Positions 8,565 through 17,555 of a stretch of DNA of 64,000 nt are shown one piece after another. Positions within the stretch are counted from its first letter, which is position 1, and each line of letters opens with the position of its first letter. Below the pieces are notes generated by a model. It had not been told where the DNA came from. It saw nothing but the letters and a program-made list of their open reading frames with translations, and searched no databases. This stretch comes from Methylobacterium sp. AMS5 (GTDB lineage Bacteria; Pseudomonadota; Alphaproteobacteria; Rhizobiales; Beijerinckiaceae). The stretch covers positions 5,213,501 through 5,277,500 of the forward strand of contig NZ_CP006992.1 of NCBI RefSeq assembly GCF_001542815.1, read 5' to 3'. The position numbers and the translations under genes were made by a program.

Positions 8565-9293
8565 TTACGGTTTGGACAGGTCCGGCTCCGCCTCGCTGGG
8601 CGCCGAGGCCGTCAGGCCGGATCGCCAGCGCATGTCGGCAAGGAGACCCGACGGATGCGTGTCGAGCACCGGCGTGATCGGCAACCCTGCCGCATTGAGG
8701 AGACCCGCCGCCCAGTGATTGCAGAGGTTGCTGTAGGAGAAACGCCCATGCGCCTCGTAGAACAGGCTCGGGCCGTAGAGCCCCGGGCCGAGAGCGGCCG
8801 GCTGGCCGTCGGTGAGGCGAAAGCTCGCCTCCAACCGTGCGAGGAGCTGGGCCAAGCCTCTGCGCGAGAGCGGCACCCGGACGATGTCGGCCTGCGGAAA
8901 GCTCGTGCGGGCCGGGCGCGCGAGGCCGACGACCTGGATCACGCCGTCGCTCCCGCCGGGCGTGAACAGGGCCGAGAAGGCCAGCCGCCAATCAAAGGCG
9001 GCGAGCGTCGGCGTCGCCCGGTAGAAACGGGCCTCGCCCCAGCCGAATTCCAGGGCATCGTAGGCGGCAAAGCGCGTGGCGAGATTGCGCAGGGCGATGC
9101 CCGCCCCCTCCCCCGTCAAGCTGTCGCGCGGCAGGACGAGACCGGAATGCCAGCCGTGGCTGACGAGGAGCACGGTCTGCGTATCCGGCTCAGCCGGCGG
9201 GTAAAGTGTAGGATCAGCGGGGCGCGCAGTAATATAAGTTACGATGATAAAAATAAATGAAACAGCAAGGAGCGTCCTGACTAAAAGTCGCAT
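8565..9293 (-). CDS. DUF2459 (TIGR02117) family membrane-anchored protein
   Basis: A 242-residue protein with an N-terminal membrane anchor or uncleaved signal (LLAVSFIFIIVTYI, residues 8-21) and a periplasmic domain with HGWHSGL (His46, His49) and CNHWAA near the C-terminus. These motifs fit the DUF2459/TIGR02117 family, often found near urease genes but of unknown biochemistry. Composition is mosaic: the first 35 or so codons are AT-rich, like the island upstream, and the rest is core-like GC. The start codon lies 2 bp after the stop of the Panacea-partner gene and no good Shine-Dalgarno is visible, so translation may depend on coupling. Whether the pairing is functional or an insertion accident is open. 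Confidence 0.75.
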   Translation of the reverse strand: MRLLVRTLLAVSFIFIIVTYITARPADPTLYPPAEPDTQTVLLVSHGWHSGLVLPRDSLTGEGAGIALRNLATRFAAYDALEFGWGEARFYRATPTLAAFDWRLAFSALFTPGGSDGVIQVVGLARPARTSFPQADIVRVPLSRRGLAQLLARLEASFRLTDGQPAALGPGLYGPSLFYEAHGRFSYSNLCNHWAAGLLNAAGLPITPVLDTHPSGLLADMRWRSGLTASAPSEAEPDLSKP

Positions 9294-9295
9294 TT

Positions 9296-10003
9296 TCAGT
9301 CGAATAGTGGCATATCAGGTGCGATGTCTTGCGCCTTTCTCTTTTTAGGCTTGATTTTTCCGCTATTTTCAGCAATAGTGAGTGCGTTGCTGATGAGGGT
9401 AAGGCGATCAGTTAAATCAGTCTCGCTCCATAATTCGATTTCCGATAATTTTAGCCTATCAACAGACCTTTCTTTGCAGCCTTTGGGTGCGCTAGCTTCA
9501 ATGAACTCTATGTCCGTTGGAAGTCCGAAAAACTCGGTATCTAGCAAATAGTTTTTCAAAATCGTAGCAATCATACCAATCTGCCTCGATGAAAGGCTGA
9601 TGCCTTTCCGCGGCCATATAAAGCAAATTTTTACAATTCCGCCTTCTACGAAGAAAAACGGTACCCGGAATCCTGCCTGTCGATGACCGAACGTGAATTT
9701 TTTCGCGGGTAAGTCGAAAACCTGCGTCGTTCTTTTAAAAGCCTCAGGGGCTACGACTGAAACAAGTTCTTTGTTTGATCTACGACCAATTTCGGTTTTT
9801 TCCAAATTGCATGCGAGCTTGAGTTGCTCGATGTTGTGAAGGCCGTTGTACGAAGCTTTAATTGATCTCATGCCCCTGGCATAGTTGAATGTGCCGCCGG
9901 GCTCGTTGAAATAATTTATAATCCAATGTGCTGCTACTTCATCGGTATTGCCCTCGATGCGAGCGAGATCAGGTACGGACAGAGCCGGCAACTTAGGCCT
10001 CAC
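9296..10003 (-). CDS. Unknown partner of Panacea antitoxin (putative toxin)
   Basis: A 235-residue protein I do not recognise. I chose GTG 10003 because GGAG lies 9 nt upstream and the GTG overlaps the antitoxin stop as GTGA, the standard coupling; a TTG at 10033 would give 10 extra residues. The protein is low-GC with mixed alpha/beta character, no signal peptide and no TM segment, so it is cytoplasmic. A Lys/Arg-rich stretch (KIKPKKRKAQ) near the end precedes a C-terminal DMPLFD. That tail resembles the pentapeptide used to bind the DNA polymerase sliding clamp (QxxLF type), which is notable because Caulobacter SocB is a clamp-binding toxin controlled by the DUF4065 protein SocA. The toxin role is inferred from position only. 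Confidence 0.55.
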   Translation of the reverse strand: MRPKLPALSVPDLARIEGNTDEVAAHWIINYFNEPGGTFNYARGMRSIKASYNGLHNIEQLKLACNLEKTEIGRRSNKELVSVVAPEAFKRTTQVFDLPAKKFTFGHRQAGFRVPFFFVEGGIVKICFIWPRKGISLSSRQIGMIATILKNYLLDTEFFGLPTDIEFIEASAPKGCKERSVDRLKLSEIELWSETDLTDRLTLISNALTIAENSGKIKPKKRKAQDIAPDMPLFD

Positions 10004-10521
10004 GTAGGGCACTCCTGTTCGCGGTTCGTCCAATATAATGTCGATTTATCGCTAAACCAACTGCGAATGAGGTCATTGGGGATAACCATGCCTGGAATCG
10101 CTTTTGATTCGGCCTGCTTCCATACGATATCCCAAGGAGCACCTACTTCATGAGTAAGGTCAGAAAGTTTATATGCATGGAATTTAGAATAGTAATCGAA
10201 TATTTCTTTTAAAAATCTTTCTGTATCTGGAGTGAAATCATATGGCGTCTCGACGTATCGTCTTTGATCAATGCTAAAAGATTTTAATCTATTAGTGATG
10301 GGATTTCGTCCCAGATGGTTGCATTGTTCATAAACAACCCTGTTTACTGGACCAAACTTCCATGCCTCGAACTGCTGCCCAACAAGTGGAGCTCCATATT
10401 TTACTAAATGCCACGCATGTGCAAAATACAATACCTTAAGAAGTGTCATTACCGAAAGGGCTATGCCTTGTGAGGCTGCCCTATCGATGAAAAAATTAGA
10501 CAGAGATCGCGCGTCGTGCAT
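10000..10521 (-). CDS. Panacea-domain (SocA-like, DUF4065) antitoxin
   Basis: A 173-residue protein with the DUF4065/Panacea layout: an N-terminal helical part with LLKVLYFAHAWHLVKYGAPL, then the diagnostic FEAWKFGPVNRVVYE at about residues 49-63, and a C-terminal half with APWDIVWKQ. Panacea proteins neutralise many unrelated toxins encoded next to them; SocA of Caulobacter is a proteolytic adaptor of this family. The sequence is strikingly AT-rich compared with valS, whose stop is 32 bp away on the same strand. It is the first gene of a three-gene operon. ATG 10521 has only a weak Shine-Dalgarno. Family assignment is firm; the identity of the toxin it controls is not. Confidence 0.8.
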   Translation of the reverse strand: MHDARSLSNFFIDRAASQGIALSVMTLLKVLYFAHAWHLVKYGAPLVGQQFEAWKFGPVNRVVYEQCNHLGRNPITNRLKSFSIDQRRYVETPYDFTPDTERFLKEIFDYYSKFHAYKLSDLTHEVGAPWDIVWKQAESKAIPGMVIPNDLIRSWFSDKSTLYWTNREQECPT

Positions 10522-10553
10522 GGCGATGCTTTAATAGATTGGTTCTTGATTTG

Positions 10554-13271
10554 TTACTCCGATAGCCGGACCAGCGCTTCCTCGATCTTGGCCAGCCGCG
10601 CGGCCTCGCCGTCGCGGCGCTCGCGCTGCTCGTCCACCACCTCTTCCGGCGCGCGGGCGAGGAAGTCGGCATTGCCGAGCTTGCCGTCGATCTTGCCGAT
10701 CTCGGCCCGCGCCTTGCCGGCCTCCTTCTTCAGCCGCGCGACCTCCGCCGCGAGATCGACGATACCCTCGAGCGGAAGCGCGGCCACGCTGCCCCGCACG
10801 AGGAGCTGGACGGCGTTCTTCGGTGCAGCGTCGGCGAAACCGATCTCGGAGAGGCGGGCGAGTCGGGTCAGTGTCTCGCTCCAGCGCTCGACCCGGGCGC
10901 GGACGCCCTCGTCCGCGCCCACCAGCACCAGCGGCACCTGGGCGCCGGCGGGCACGTTCGTCTCGGAGCGGGCCGAGCGGACCTCGGAGATCAGATCGAC
11001 CAGCCAGCCAATCTCTTCCTCGGCCTGTCTGTTCGTGTAGGCCGAGAGTTCGGGCCAGGATTCGAGCGCGAGCAGGCCGCGGGGTGTCGGCAGCACCTGC
11101 CCCTTGATCGCCCAGAGCTCCTCCGTGAGGAAGGGCATGAACGGGTGCAGCAGCTTGGCGATCTGGTCGATGAGGAAGGCGACCGTGGCTTGCGTCTCGG
11201 CGCGCGCCGCCGGATCGACGCCCTCGCCCTGAAGCACGGGCTTGGCGAGTTCGAGATACCAGTCGCAGAACACGTTCCAGACGAAGCGGTAGGCGGCCGC
11301 CGCCGCATCGTTGAAGCGATAGACCGTGATGCCCTGCGCCACCTCCGCCACCGCCTTGGCGGCCTCGGTCAACGCCCAGGCGTTGAGCGTCTCGCGCACG
11401 GCCTCGGGCCGGAAATCGGCCTTGAGTTCACAGCCGTTCATCTCGGCAAAGCGCGCCGCATTCCAGAGCTTGGTCGCGAAGTTGCGGTAGCCCTCGACCC
11501 GTTGCGGCCCGAGCTTGATGTCGCGGCCCGGGGCGGCGAGCGCGGCGAGCGTGAAGCGCAGCGCGTCGGCACCGAAGCGGTCGATCAGATCGACCGGATC
11601 GACCACGTTGCCCTTCGACTTCGACATCTTGGCACCCTTCTCGTCGCGGACGAGGGTGTGCAGGTAGACGGTCTCGAACGGCGCCTGATCGGTCAGGTGC
11701 AGGCCCATCATCATCATCCGGGCGACCCAGAAGAAGATGATGTCCTTGCCCGTCACCAGGGTGTTGGTGGGGTAGAAGCGGGCCAGCTCCGGCGTCTTGT
11801 CGGGCCAGCCTAGCGTCGAGAACGGCCAGAGCGCGGAGGAGAACCATGTGTCGAGCACGTCGGGATCGCGGCTCAGCGCGACCTCACGGCCGTGCTTGGC
11901 TTTGGCCTGCGCGACCGCCTCCGCCTCGCTCGCGGCGACGAAGATGCCGCCCTCGGCATCGTACCAGACCGGGATCTGGTGGCCCCACCAGAGCTGGCGT
12001 GAGACGCACCACGGCTCGATGTTCTCGAGCCACTGGAAGAAGATCTTTTCGTAGTTGTCCGGGACGAATCGAGTCTGCCCGTCGCGCACCGCCTGGAGTG
12101 CGCGCTCGGCCAGCGGCTTCACGTTCACGTACCACTGGTCGGTGAGGTACGGCTCGATCACCACGCCCGAACGGTCACCATGCGGCACCGCGTGGGTGTT
12201 GGGCTCGACCAGACGCAGCAGGCCACGCTCCTCCATCAGGGCGACGACCGCTTTGCGCGCCGCGAACCGGTCGAGCCCGTCGAGCGCCAGCGCGGCGTCC
12301 TCCGGCTCGGCGCCGTCGAGGAAATCGGCGTTGCCGGCGATCTGGATCCGCGCCTCGGCATCCAGGACGTTGATCGGCCGGCAACCGTTGCGGCGCCCGA
12401 CCTCGAAGTCGTTGAAGTCGTGGGCGGGGGTGATCTTGACCGCGCCGGTGCCCTTCTCCGGATCGGAATAGGCGTCGGCGACGATCGGGATCAGCCGGTT
12501 GACCAGGGGCAGACGCACGCGCTGTCCGACAAGGTCGCGGTAGCGCTCGTCGTCCGGATGGACGGCGACCGCCGTGTCGCCGAGCATCGTCTCGGGGCGC
12601 GTGGTCGCCACGGTGATGATCGCGCCGGTCGGCGTGCCGGCCTCGTCCATGACGGGATAGTCGAAGTGCCAGAGATGGCCCTTCACTTCGACCTGCTGGA
12701 CTTCGAGATCCGAGATCGCGGTCTGGAACTTCGGGTCCCAGTTCACGAGGCGCTTGTCGCGGTAGATCAGCCCCTGCGCGTGCAGATCGACGAAGGTCTT
12801 GAGCACGGCGCGGCTCAGGCCCTCGTCCATGGTGAAGCGCTCCCGCGACCAGTCGCAGGATGCGCCGAGCCGCTTGAGCTGGCCGATGATCGTGCCGCCG
12901 GATTCTTCCTTCCAGGTCCAGACCCGGCGCAGGAATTCCTCGCGTCCCAGCTCGCGGCGGCCGGGCGCTCCCGTCTCCATGAGCCGGCGCTCGACCACCA
13001 TCTGCGTGGCGATGCCGGCGTGATCCAAGCCCGGCTGCCACAGCACGTCCTTGCCCCGCATCCGCTCGAAGCGGACGAGGATGTCCTGGATCGTGTTGTT
13101 GAGCGCGTGGCCCATATGCAGCGACCCCGTCACGTTCGGCGGCGGGATCACGATGCTGAAGGGCTCGGCGCCGGCCCGCTCGGGGCGTCCGGCGCGGAAG
13201 GCCTGGCCCTCTTCCCAGGCCGCGGAGACGCGCGCCTCGACGGCGGCGGGGTCGAAGGTCTTGTCCATCAT
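10554..13271 (-). CDS. valS: Valyl-tRNA synthetase
   Basis: A 905-residue class I aminoacyl-tRNA synthetase charging tRNA-Val. The HIGH-type signature HMGH is at residues 52-55 within PPPNVTGSLHMGHALNN, the editing domain follows, the KMSKS loop (AKMSKSKGNV) is near residue 552, and the C-terminal coiled coil (LAAEVARLKKEAGKARAEI) is at 840-900, as in bacterial ValS. Length fits. The next gene upstream is popZ, as in other Rhizobiales. The 3' end borders the low-GC Panacea island: the composition break falls within about 30 bp of the stop codon. ATG 13271 and the next in-frame ATG at 13268 are equivalent choices. Confidence 0.97.
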   Translation of the reverse strand: MMDKTFDPAAVEARVSAAWEEGQAFRAGRPERAGAEPFSIVIPPPNVTGSLHMGHALNNTIQDILVRFERMRGKDVLWQPGLDHAGIATQMVVERRLMETGAPGRRELGREEFLRRVWTWKEESGGTIIGQLKRLGASCDWSRERFTMDEGLSRAVLKTFVDLHAQGLIYRDKRLVNWDPKFQTAISDLEVQQVEVKGHLWHFDYPVMDEAGTPTGAIITVATTRPETMLGDTAVAVHPDDERYRDLVGQRVRLPLVNRLIPIVADAYSDPEKGTGAVKITPAHDFNDFEVGRRNGCRPINVLDAEARIQIAGNADFLDGAEPEDAALALDGLDRFAARKAVVALMEERGLLRLVEPNTHAVPHGDRSGVVIEPYLTDQWYVNVKPLAERALQAVRDGQTRFVPDNYEKIFFQWLENIEPWCVSRQLWWGHQIPVWYDAEGGIFVAASEAEAVAQAKAKHGREVALSRDPDVLDTWFSSALWPFSTLGWPDKTPELARFYPTNTLVTGKDIIFFWVARMMMMGLHLTDQAPFETVYLHTLVRDEKGAKMSKSKGNVVDPVDLIDRFGADALRFTLAALAAPGRDIKLGPQRVEGYRNFATKLWNAARFAEMNGCELKADFRPEAVRETLNAWALTEAAKAVAEVAQGITVYRFNDAAAAAYRFVWNVFCDWYLELAKPVLQGEGVDPAARAETQATVAFLIDQIAKLLHPFMPFLTEELWAIKGQVLPTPRGLLALESWPELSAYTNRQAEEEIGWLVDLISEVRSARSETNVPAGAQVPLVLVGADEGVRARVERWSETLTRLARLSEIGFADAAPKNAVQLLVRGSVAALPLEGIVDLAAEVARLKKEAGKARAEIGKIDGKLGNADFLARAPEEVVDEQRERRDGEAARLAKIEEALVRLSE

Positions 13272-13403
13272 GGGCGGGGCGGGCTTTTCGAGGCAGCGTT
13301 CTAAAAGATGTCGCCGCCGCTATCGGCCCGCCGCGGGGCCGTCGTCAACCGTCGACCCGTCGGTGCTGCGGTGCAATCACCCCGTGATCGAGGGCCGAAC
13401 GGC

Positions 13404-14000
13404 TCACCGCCCGCGGGCGACCCGTTCGATCTCGATGCGCACCAGCCGCTCGACCATGTGCGGAAGGTTCTCGTCGAGCCAGCTCTTCAGCATCGGCCGC
13501 AGCATCTCCTTGACGAGATCCTCCAGCGTGCGCGCATTCTGCGACAGCACCGTGTGGGCGAGAAGCTGGAAGTGCTGACCGACGCTCTCGCCGGTGCCGG
13601 ACGAGACGAGCCGCTCCGTCACCTCCTCCTCGACCGCCGCGCGGACGCGCTCGGTTACGCGCGGAGCGGGAGGCGGCTCGGGGGTGAAGTCGAAGGGGTC
13701 CGGCTTTTCCGCCGCCAGGGGCTCGAAGTCGGGCTCCGGTTCCGGGTCGAAATCCGGCATGCGGAAATCGATCTCGGGGATGTCGAAGGCGACGGGCTCC
13801 GGCTTGCGCACCGGCTCCGCGACCTCGGCGAGATCGAGCACGTCGTCGTCCTGCGGCGGGGGCGGCGGCGCAGGCGGCGCCTCGACCTCGGCGGGCTTGG
13901 GAGCTTGGTCGTCGGCAATGATGCGGCGGATCGAAGCCAGGATCTCCTCCATGGAGGGTTCCTGCGTCTTGTCCTGAACCTTAGGGCTCGCTGCGCTCAT
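13404..14000 (-). CDS. popZ: Polar organizing protein PopZ (DUF2497)
   Basis: A 198-residue protein with the three-part PopZ layout. A short N-terminal helix (SMEEILASIRRIIADD, residues 16-31) recruits clients, a Pro/Glu/Asp-rich disordered linker (about 33-115) comes next, and a C-terminal helical oligomerisation region (LEDLVKEMLRPMLKSWLDEN and VERLVRIEIERV) ends the protein. PopZ forms cell-pole condensates that anchor ParB/centromere and cell-cycle regulators in alphaproteobacteria. It lies between valS and the tolC-family gene, its usual neighbourhood. The assignment rests on the two conserved end segments; the linker is not conserved in the family. Confidence 0.88.
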   Translation of the reverse strand: MSAASPKVQDKTQEPSMEEILASIRRIIADDQAPKPAEVEAPPAPPPPPQDDDVLDLAEVAEPVRKPEPVAFDIPEIDFRMPDFDPEPEPDFEPLAAEKPDPFDFTPEPPPAPRVTERVRAAVEEEVTERLVSSGTGESVGQHFQLLAHTVLSQNARTLEDLVKEMLRPMLKSWLDENLPHMVERLVRIEIERVARGR

Positions 14001-14125
14001 CGGGACGATACTCGGTGACGATTGACAAGACGATGACTTGGTTAACGAACTATTGCATCGCCTTGCCCGGCATCAACCATGATCCGCCGCCGGCCAACAG
14101 GAAACCGTCGTCCGCGGCGGGGCCG

Positions 14126-15526
14126 TCAGCGCCCGTCGGGGGTGCGCAGGCCGAACCAGAGGTCGCGCACCTGATCGAGATGTTCGCGGGCGGAGTACGG
14201 CGTGACCGGCAGGCTGGTGAAGCGGACGGTGAGCCGGCCGACGGCCTGGACGACATCGTAGGAGTTCACCACGCGGTCGCGCTGGGCGCGGATCAGGGCG
14301 ACGCGCGCGGAGAGCAGTTCCTGCTGCGCGTTCAGCACGTCGAGGGTGGTTCGCTGGCCGACGCGCGCCTCCTCACGCACGCCGTTCAGCGCCACTTCGT
14401 TGGCCTGAACCTGCGCCTGCGAGGCGATCACCTGCGCCTTCGAGGCTTCGAGATTGCCCCAGGTCCGCACGATCGAGGCGCGGATGGTGTCGCGGTCCTG
14501 GTCGGCGACGAGGCGGGCGCGCCCGACATTCTCCTTGGCCTGCCGGATCGCGGCGTATTCGGCACCGCCCTGATAAAGCGGAATGTTGACCCGTCCGACG
14601 ATCGAGGCGGTGACGCCGTTGTCGCCGGGGAACTGCTGATCGTACCGCTGCTGCACCGCTCCGGTGATCTGCGCCTGCGGATAGAGCGCGCCTTCGTTGA
14701 CCTTCACCTGCAGCTCCGCCACGTCCACGGCGTGCAGCGAGGCGAGGATCTGCGGGTGCTCCTTCAGGCCGATGAGAATCGCCTGATCGAGCGAGGCCGG
14801 CACGTAGCGGTCGAGCGGGCGCCCGGGGGCGAGCTGGCGGGGCTCGACGCCGACGACCTGACGGAAGATGCCGATCGAGGCACGCAGGGCCGCCTCCGCC
14901 GCGCTCACCTGGGAGCGGGCGCCGGCGAGGCGTGCTTCGGCCTGGGCGACGTCGGTGCGGGTCACCTCGCCGACATTGAAGCGATCGCGGGTCTGACGGA
15001 GCTGCTCTTCGAGCACCTCGACGTTGTTGCGCTGAAGCTCCAGCGTCGCCGTGTCGCTCAGGACGTTCATGTAGGCCTGAGCGGCGTTGAACAGCGTGTT
15101 CATCTCGGTCTGGCGCAGGCCTTCCCGCGTGCTGAGCACCGTCGATTCGGCCGCGCGCACCCGGTTGTCGGTCTGAAAGCCGTCGAAGACGTTCTGGTTG
15201 ATGGTCAGGCCCGCGCCGCCCGGGCGGGTCGTGAGATTGATCGGCCCGCTGGCGCCGATGCCGCCGATCTTACCTTGGAATTGTTGGAGGCCGATATCGG
15301 CCGAAAGCGCGGCGTTCGGTCGGTAGCCGGACTGGAAGCGATTCACGTCCTCGTCGGTGGCGCGCAGGTTCGCCCGCGCCGCGTTCAGCGCCGGGTTGGC
15401 CTGATAGGCGCGGGACAACGCGCTCTCAAGGGTCTCGGCAGCCGCCGGACTTGCGACGGCGAGTGCCGAGACGACGGCGCCAGCCAGCCGAAGCGCGGAC
15501 CGCGCCGCAGGGTTCCGTTCTTTCAC
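14126..15526 (-). CDS. tolC: TolC-family outer membrane efflux channel
   Basis: A 466-residue TolC-type outer-membrane factor that docks with tripartite efflux pumps and type I secretion systems. A signal peptide (GAVVSALAVASPAAA, cleaved before ETLESAL) leads into two homologous helical hairpin halves: LESALSRAYQANPAL opens the first and LDRYVPASLDQAILIGLKEHPQI opens the second. GTG 15526 is chosen over the longer open frame to 16045. It gives a normal length, AAGGG lies about 10 nt upstream, and the signal peptide follows directly. The longer frame would run through repeat R2 copy d. Downstream is popZ and upstream the PCMT-family gene, all on the minus strand. Confidence 0.9.
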   Translation of the reverse strand: MKERNPAARSALRLAGAVVSALAVASPAAAETLESALSRAYQANPALNAARANLRATDEDVNRFQSGYRPNAALSADIGLQQFQGKIGGIGASGPINLTTRPGGAGLTINQNVFDGFQTDNRVRAAESTVLSTREGLRQTEMNTLFNAAQAYMNVLSDTATLELQRNNVEVLEEQLRQTRDRFNVGEVTRTDVAQAEARLAGARSQVSAAEAALRASIGIFRQVVGVEPRQLAPGRPLDRYVPASLDQAILIGLKEHPQILASLHAVDVAELQVKVNEGALYPQAQITGAVQQRYDQQFPGDNGVTASIVGRVNIPLYQGGAEYAAIRQAKENVGRARLVADQDRDTIRASIVRTWGNLEASKAQVIASQAQVQANEVALNGVREEARVGQRTTLDVLNAQQELLSARVALIRAQRDRVVNSYDVVQAVGRLTVRFTSLPVTPYSAREHLDQVRDLWFGLRTPDGR

Positions 15527-15976
15527 GTCGATCAGCCCTTGCGGTTTCTCGATATGCCGTTCCGCCGCACCGCCGTGTCCGCTCCGGTGCGTCGCCCCGG
15601 CAAATGCCCCGGGGGACATCGACCGGACGACCCGCACCGTGAGGGTCGCGGCAGGGGTGCCGCATGCACGCCCATGCGTTGGAACGGCCAGCCCGCCTCG
15701 TGCCGGAGAGTAGCCGAGCTTGCGCTGCCGACGACAGGGCTTACCGCACCGCGTCGACGGATTGCCGGCGTGTGCCTCAAAAAAGCGACACCCCCGCGGA
15801 CTAATCCCGCATGGCCACGTGCAGGCACGGGGGAATGCTTGCGCGCGATTTTCGGCGTTCGCCGTACCCGTCACGGCCGTCGGCATGAGATGGAATGGAT
15901 CGGGGTTGTCGGCCGGACGCGACGCGCCCGGATTGTGAGGGTGCCAGGGGCCTGACAGCTGCCCCGGCGCAGGTTC

Positions 15977-16056
15977 GTGCCTCTCGCAAAGCGTTTGCTG
16001 CGCCGCCGTGTCCGAAGGGGAGACGAGCGGTGGCCGGGGGCGCAATGCGTGCTCTC
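15977..16056 (-). repeat. Dispersed palindromic repeat R2, copy d
   Basis: About 80 bp that, read on the minus strand, align with R2 copies at 20940, 31241 and 52681. Shared landmarks are the CACCG(A/C)TCGT core, CGGCGGCGC and a terminal GAGAGGCAC-type end. The element sits between the PCMT-family and tolC-family genes and its edge overlaps the PCMT stop codon (16055-16057). Its palindromic arms are less perfect than in copy b. Confidence 0.65.
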
Positions 16057-16705
16057 AGAACGCGAAGCCGGGCTCGGTCGCGAAGCTCTTCAGGGCCGGC
16101 AGCGAGGCATCGAAGAGCGGGCGGGACCCGAAGGCGTCGCCCGCCCGCACGAACAGGGTCGCCTTGGCGTTGCGGTGCGGACCGAGCACGCAGACCAAAC
16201 GCCCGTCGTCGCGCAATTGGTCGAGCAGGGCCTGCGGCCGGACTTCGACCCGTCCCTCGACGAGGATGGCATCGAAAGGCCCGCCCTTGGCCGGAGCGCT
16301 CAAGGCGCCCTGGACGAGGTCGACGGCGTCGCCGAGGCGCTCGCGGGCGGCGCCGATGAGATCCGGGTCGGATTCCAGGGCGACGACCTCGGCGCCGAGC
16401 TGCCGAAGCATGGCCGCACCGTAGCCGTAGCCGGTGCCGACATCGAGGGCGCGGGTGCCGGGACGGATCTTGAGCGCCTGAATCAGGCGCGCCAGCAGCA
16501 TCGGGGCCGGCATGGCGCGAACCCCGTCCTCGCCCGCATCGAAGGTCAGCGTCTGGTCGATATAGGCGAAATCCTCGCGACCCGGCGGGACGAAGCGCTC
16601 GCGGGGCACGGTGTCGAAGGCATCGAGCACCGCGACGTCGTTCACATCGAAGGTCCGGAGCTGACAATCGACCATGAGGCGCCGCGCCTGAGCATAATCG
16701 AGCAT
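16055..16705 (-). CDS. Protein-L-isoaspartate O-methyltransferase family protein
   Basis: A 216-residue SAM-dependent methyltransferase of the PCMT family, which methylates isoaspartyl residues in damaged proteins. The SAM-binding motif I, ALDVGTGYGYGAAML, is at residues 86-100. The N-terminal DCQLRTFDVND and TVPRERFVPP segments are typical of the alphaproteobacterial branch that sits next to tolC. ATG 16705 gives the normal length; longer frames upstream overlap tRNA-Cys and are not real. The stop codon abuts repeat R2 copy d. Members of this branch may not all have retained the repair activity. Confidence 0.85.
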   Translation of the reverse strand: MLDYAQARRLMVDCQLRTFDVNDVAVLDAFDTVPRERFVPPGREDFAYIDQTLTFDAGEDGVRAMPAPMLLARLIQALKIRPGTRALDVGTGYGYGAAMLRQLGAEVVALESDPDLIGAARERLGDAVDLVQGALSAPAKGGPFDAILVEGRVEVRPQALLDQLRDDGRLVCVLGPHRNAKATLFVRAGDAFGSRPLFDASLPALKSFATEPGFAF

Positions 16706-16872
16706 GAGCCGTCCATCCCTCGCCGCCGCGCCAGACCGTTTCTCCGCCCGCCCGTCGAGCGGCGCCGGCCCGAGCGGGTCGGGTTGTCGTGGATCGTTCC
16801 CGGAATTGCAAGGCTCGCACGAGCGCCTTGCATGGCCAGAAACGAGCAGATTGTCAGGGTTGTCGGAAAGCT

Positions 16873-16946
16873 TGGAGGCCTCGCCCGGAATCGAACCGGG
16901 GTGCAAGGATTTGCAGTCCTCTGCGTAACCACTCCGCCACGAGGCC
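16873..16946 (-). tRNA. tRNA-Cys (GCA)
   Basis: A 74-nt cloverleaf on the minus strand. The acceptor stem is GGCCTCG/CGAGGCC with discriminator T and an encoded CCA (16873-16875). The anticodon loop CTGCAAA contains GCA. The T arm has GGTTCGATTCC. All stems pair. Confidence 0.95.
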
Positions 16947-17189
16947 TCGTCGCGGATGCGCGACACTCCGGACCGAGCGGCCGGTCCGGGGCGAGGCGTC
17001 TCTAGCAGAGGCTTGACCCGCTCGGCAACGGTCTTGTCGCTCGATCGACACAATCGCCGCCGCTGCACCGCGACCCGGTGGAAAAAGTGCGGCGTCGGCT
17101 CAGAAGGTGCAAAAAGCGGCGATAGGACCCTTGCGTCCGAAACCGCCGAAGGCTAATGACCCGCCACCGCCGCTGAGGCGGCCCGGTGA

Positions 17190-17265
17190 TCCCCGATAGC
17201 TCAGTTGGTAGAGCAAGCGACTGTTAATCGCTTTGTCGCAGGTTCGAGTCCTGCTCGGGGAGCCA
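17190..17265 (+). tRNA. tRNA-Asn (GTT)
   Basis: A 76-nt cloverleaf on the plus strand. The acceptor stem is TCCCCGA/TCGGGGA with an encoded GCCA end (17262-17265). The D loop has AGCTCAGTTGGTAGAGC, the anticodon loop CTGTTAA contains GTT, and the T loop is GGTTCGAGTCC. No duplicated 3' end suggestive of an integrated element was found downstream. Confidence 0.95.
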
Positions 17266-17555
17266 AGCTCTTCAAGGCAATCAGGAAGCCTGCGGTTTCC
17301 GCGCTTCGCATTGCACTGCAATGACCGCGAGAACGACGGCTGCGCAGCGCTGATTGCATGTGAGCCGCCTGACGGGCTTGCTGAATTCCCCCTGCATCGC
17401 TGGTGCGCTCGCTCCATTCGCTTGAATGGCGTTATGCGCATCGGCCTCGCGCCGCCTCTACGAGCGGTAGAGCCGCCCGGTCTTCAAAGGCGGCTCTATT
17501 TCGCGATGTGCTCGGCCCTATCACGAGGCGAACAGGTCTCTGCGCGACTGGTGCG

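Noticed and set aside
14126..16045. 639-codon version of the tolC-family gene
   Set aside because: The extra N-terminus is Arg/Pro-rich and crosses repeat R2; GTG 15526 with AAGGG and a signal peptide is a much better start.
17190..17555. Integration of an element at tRNA-Asn
   Set aside because: No repeated copy of the tRNA 3' end, no integrase-like gene and no composition change downstream within the window.
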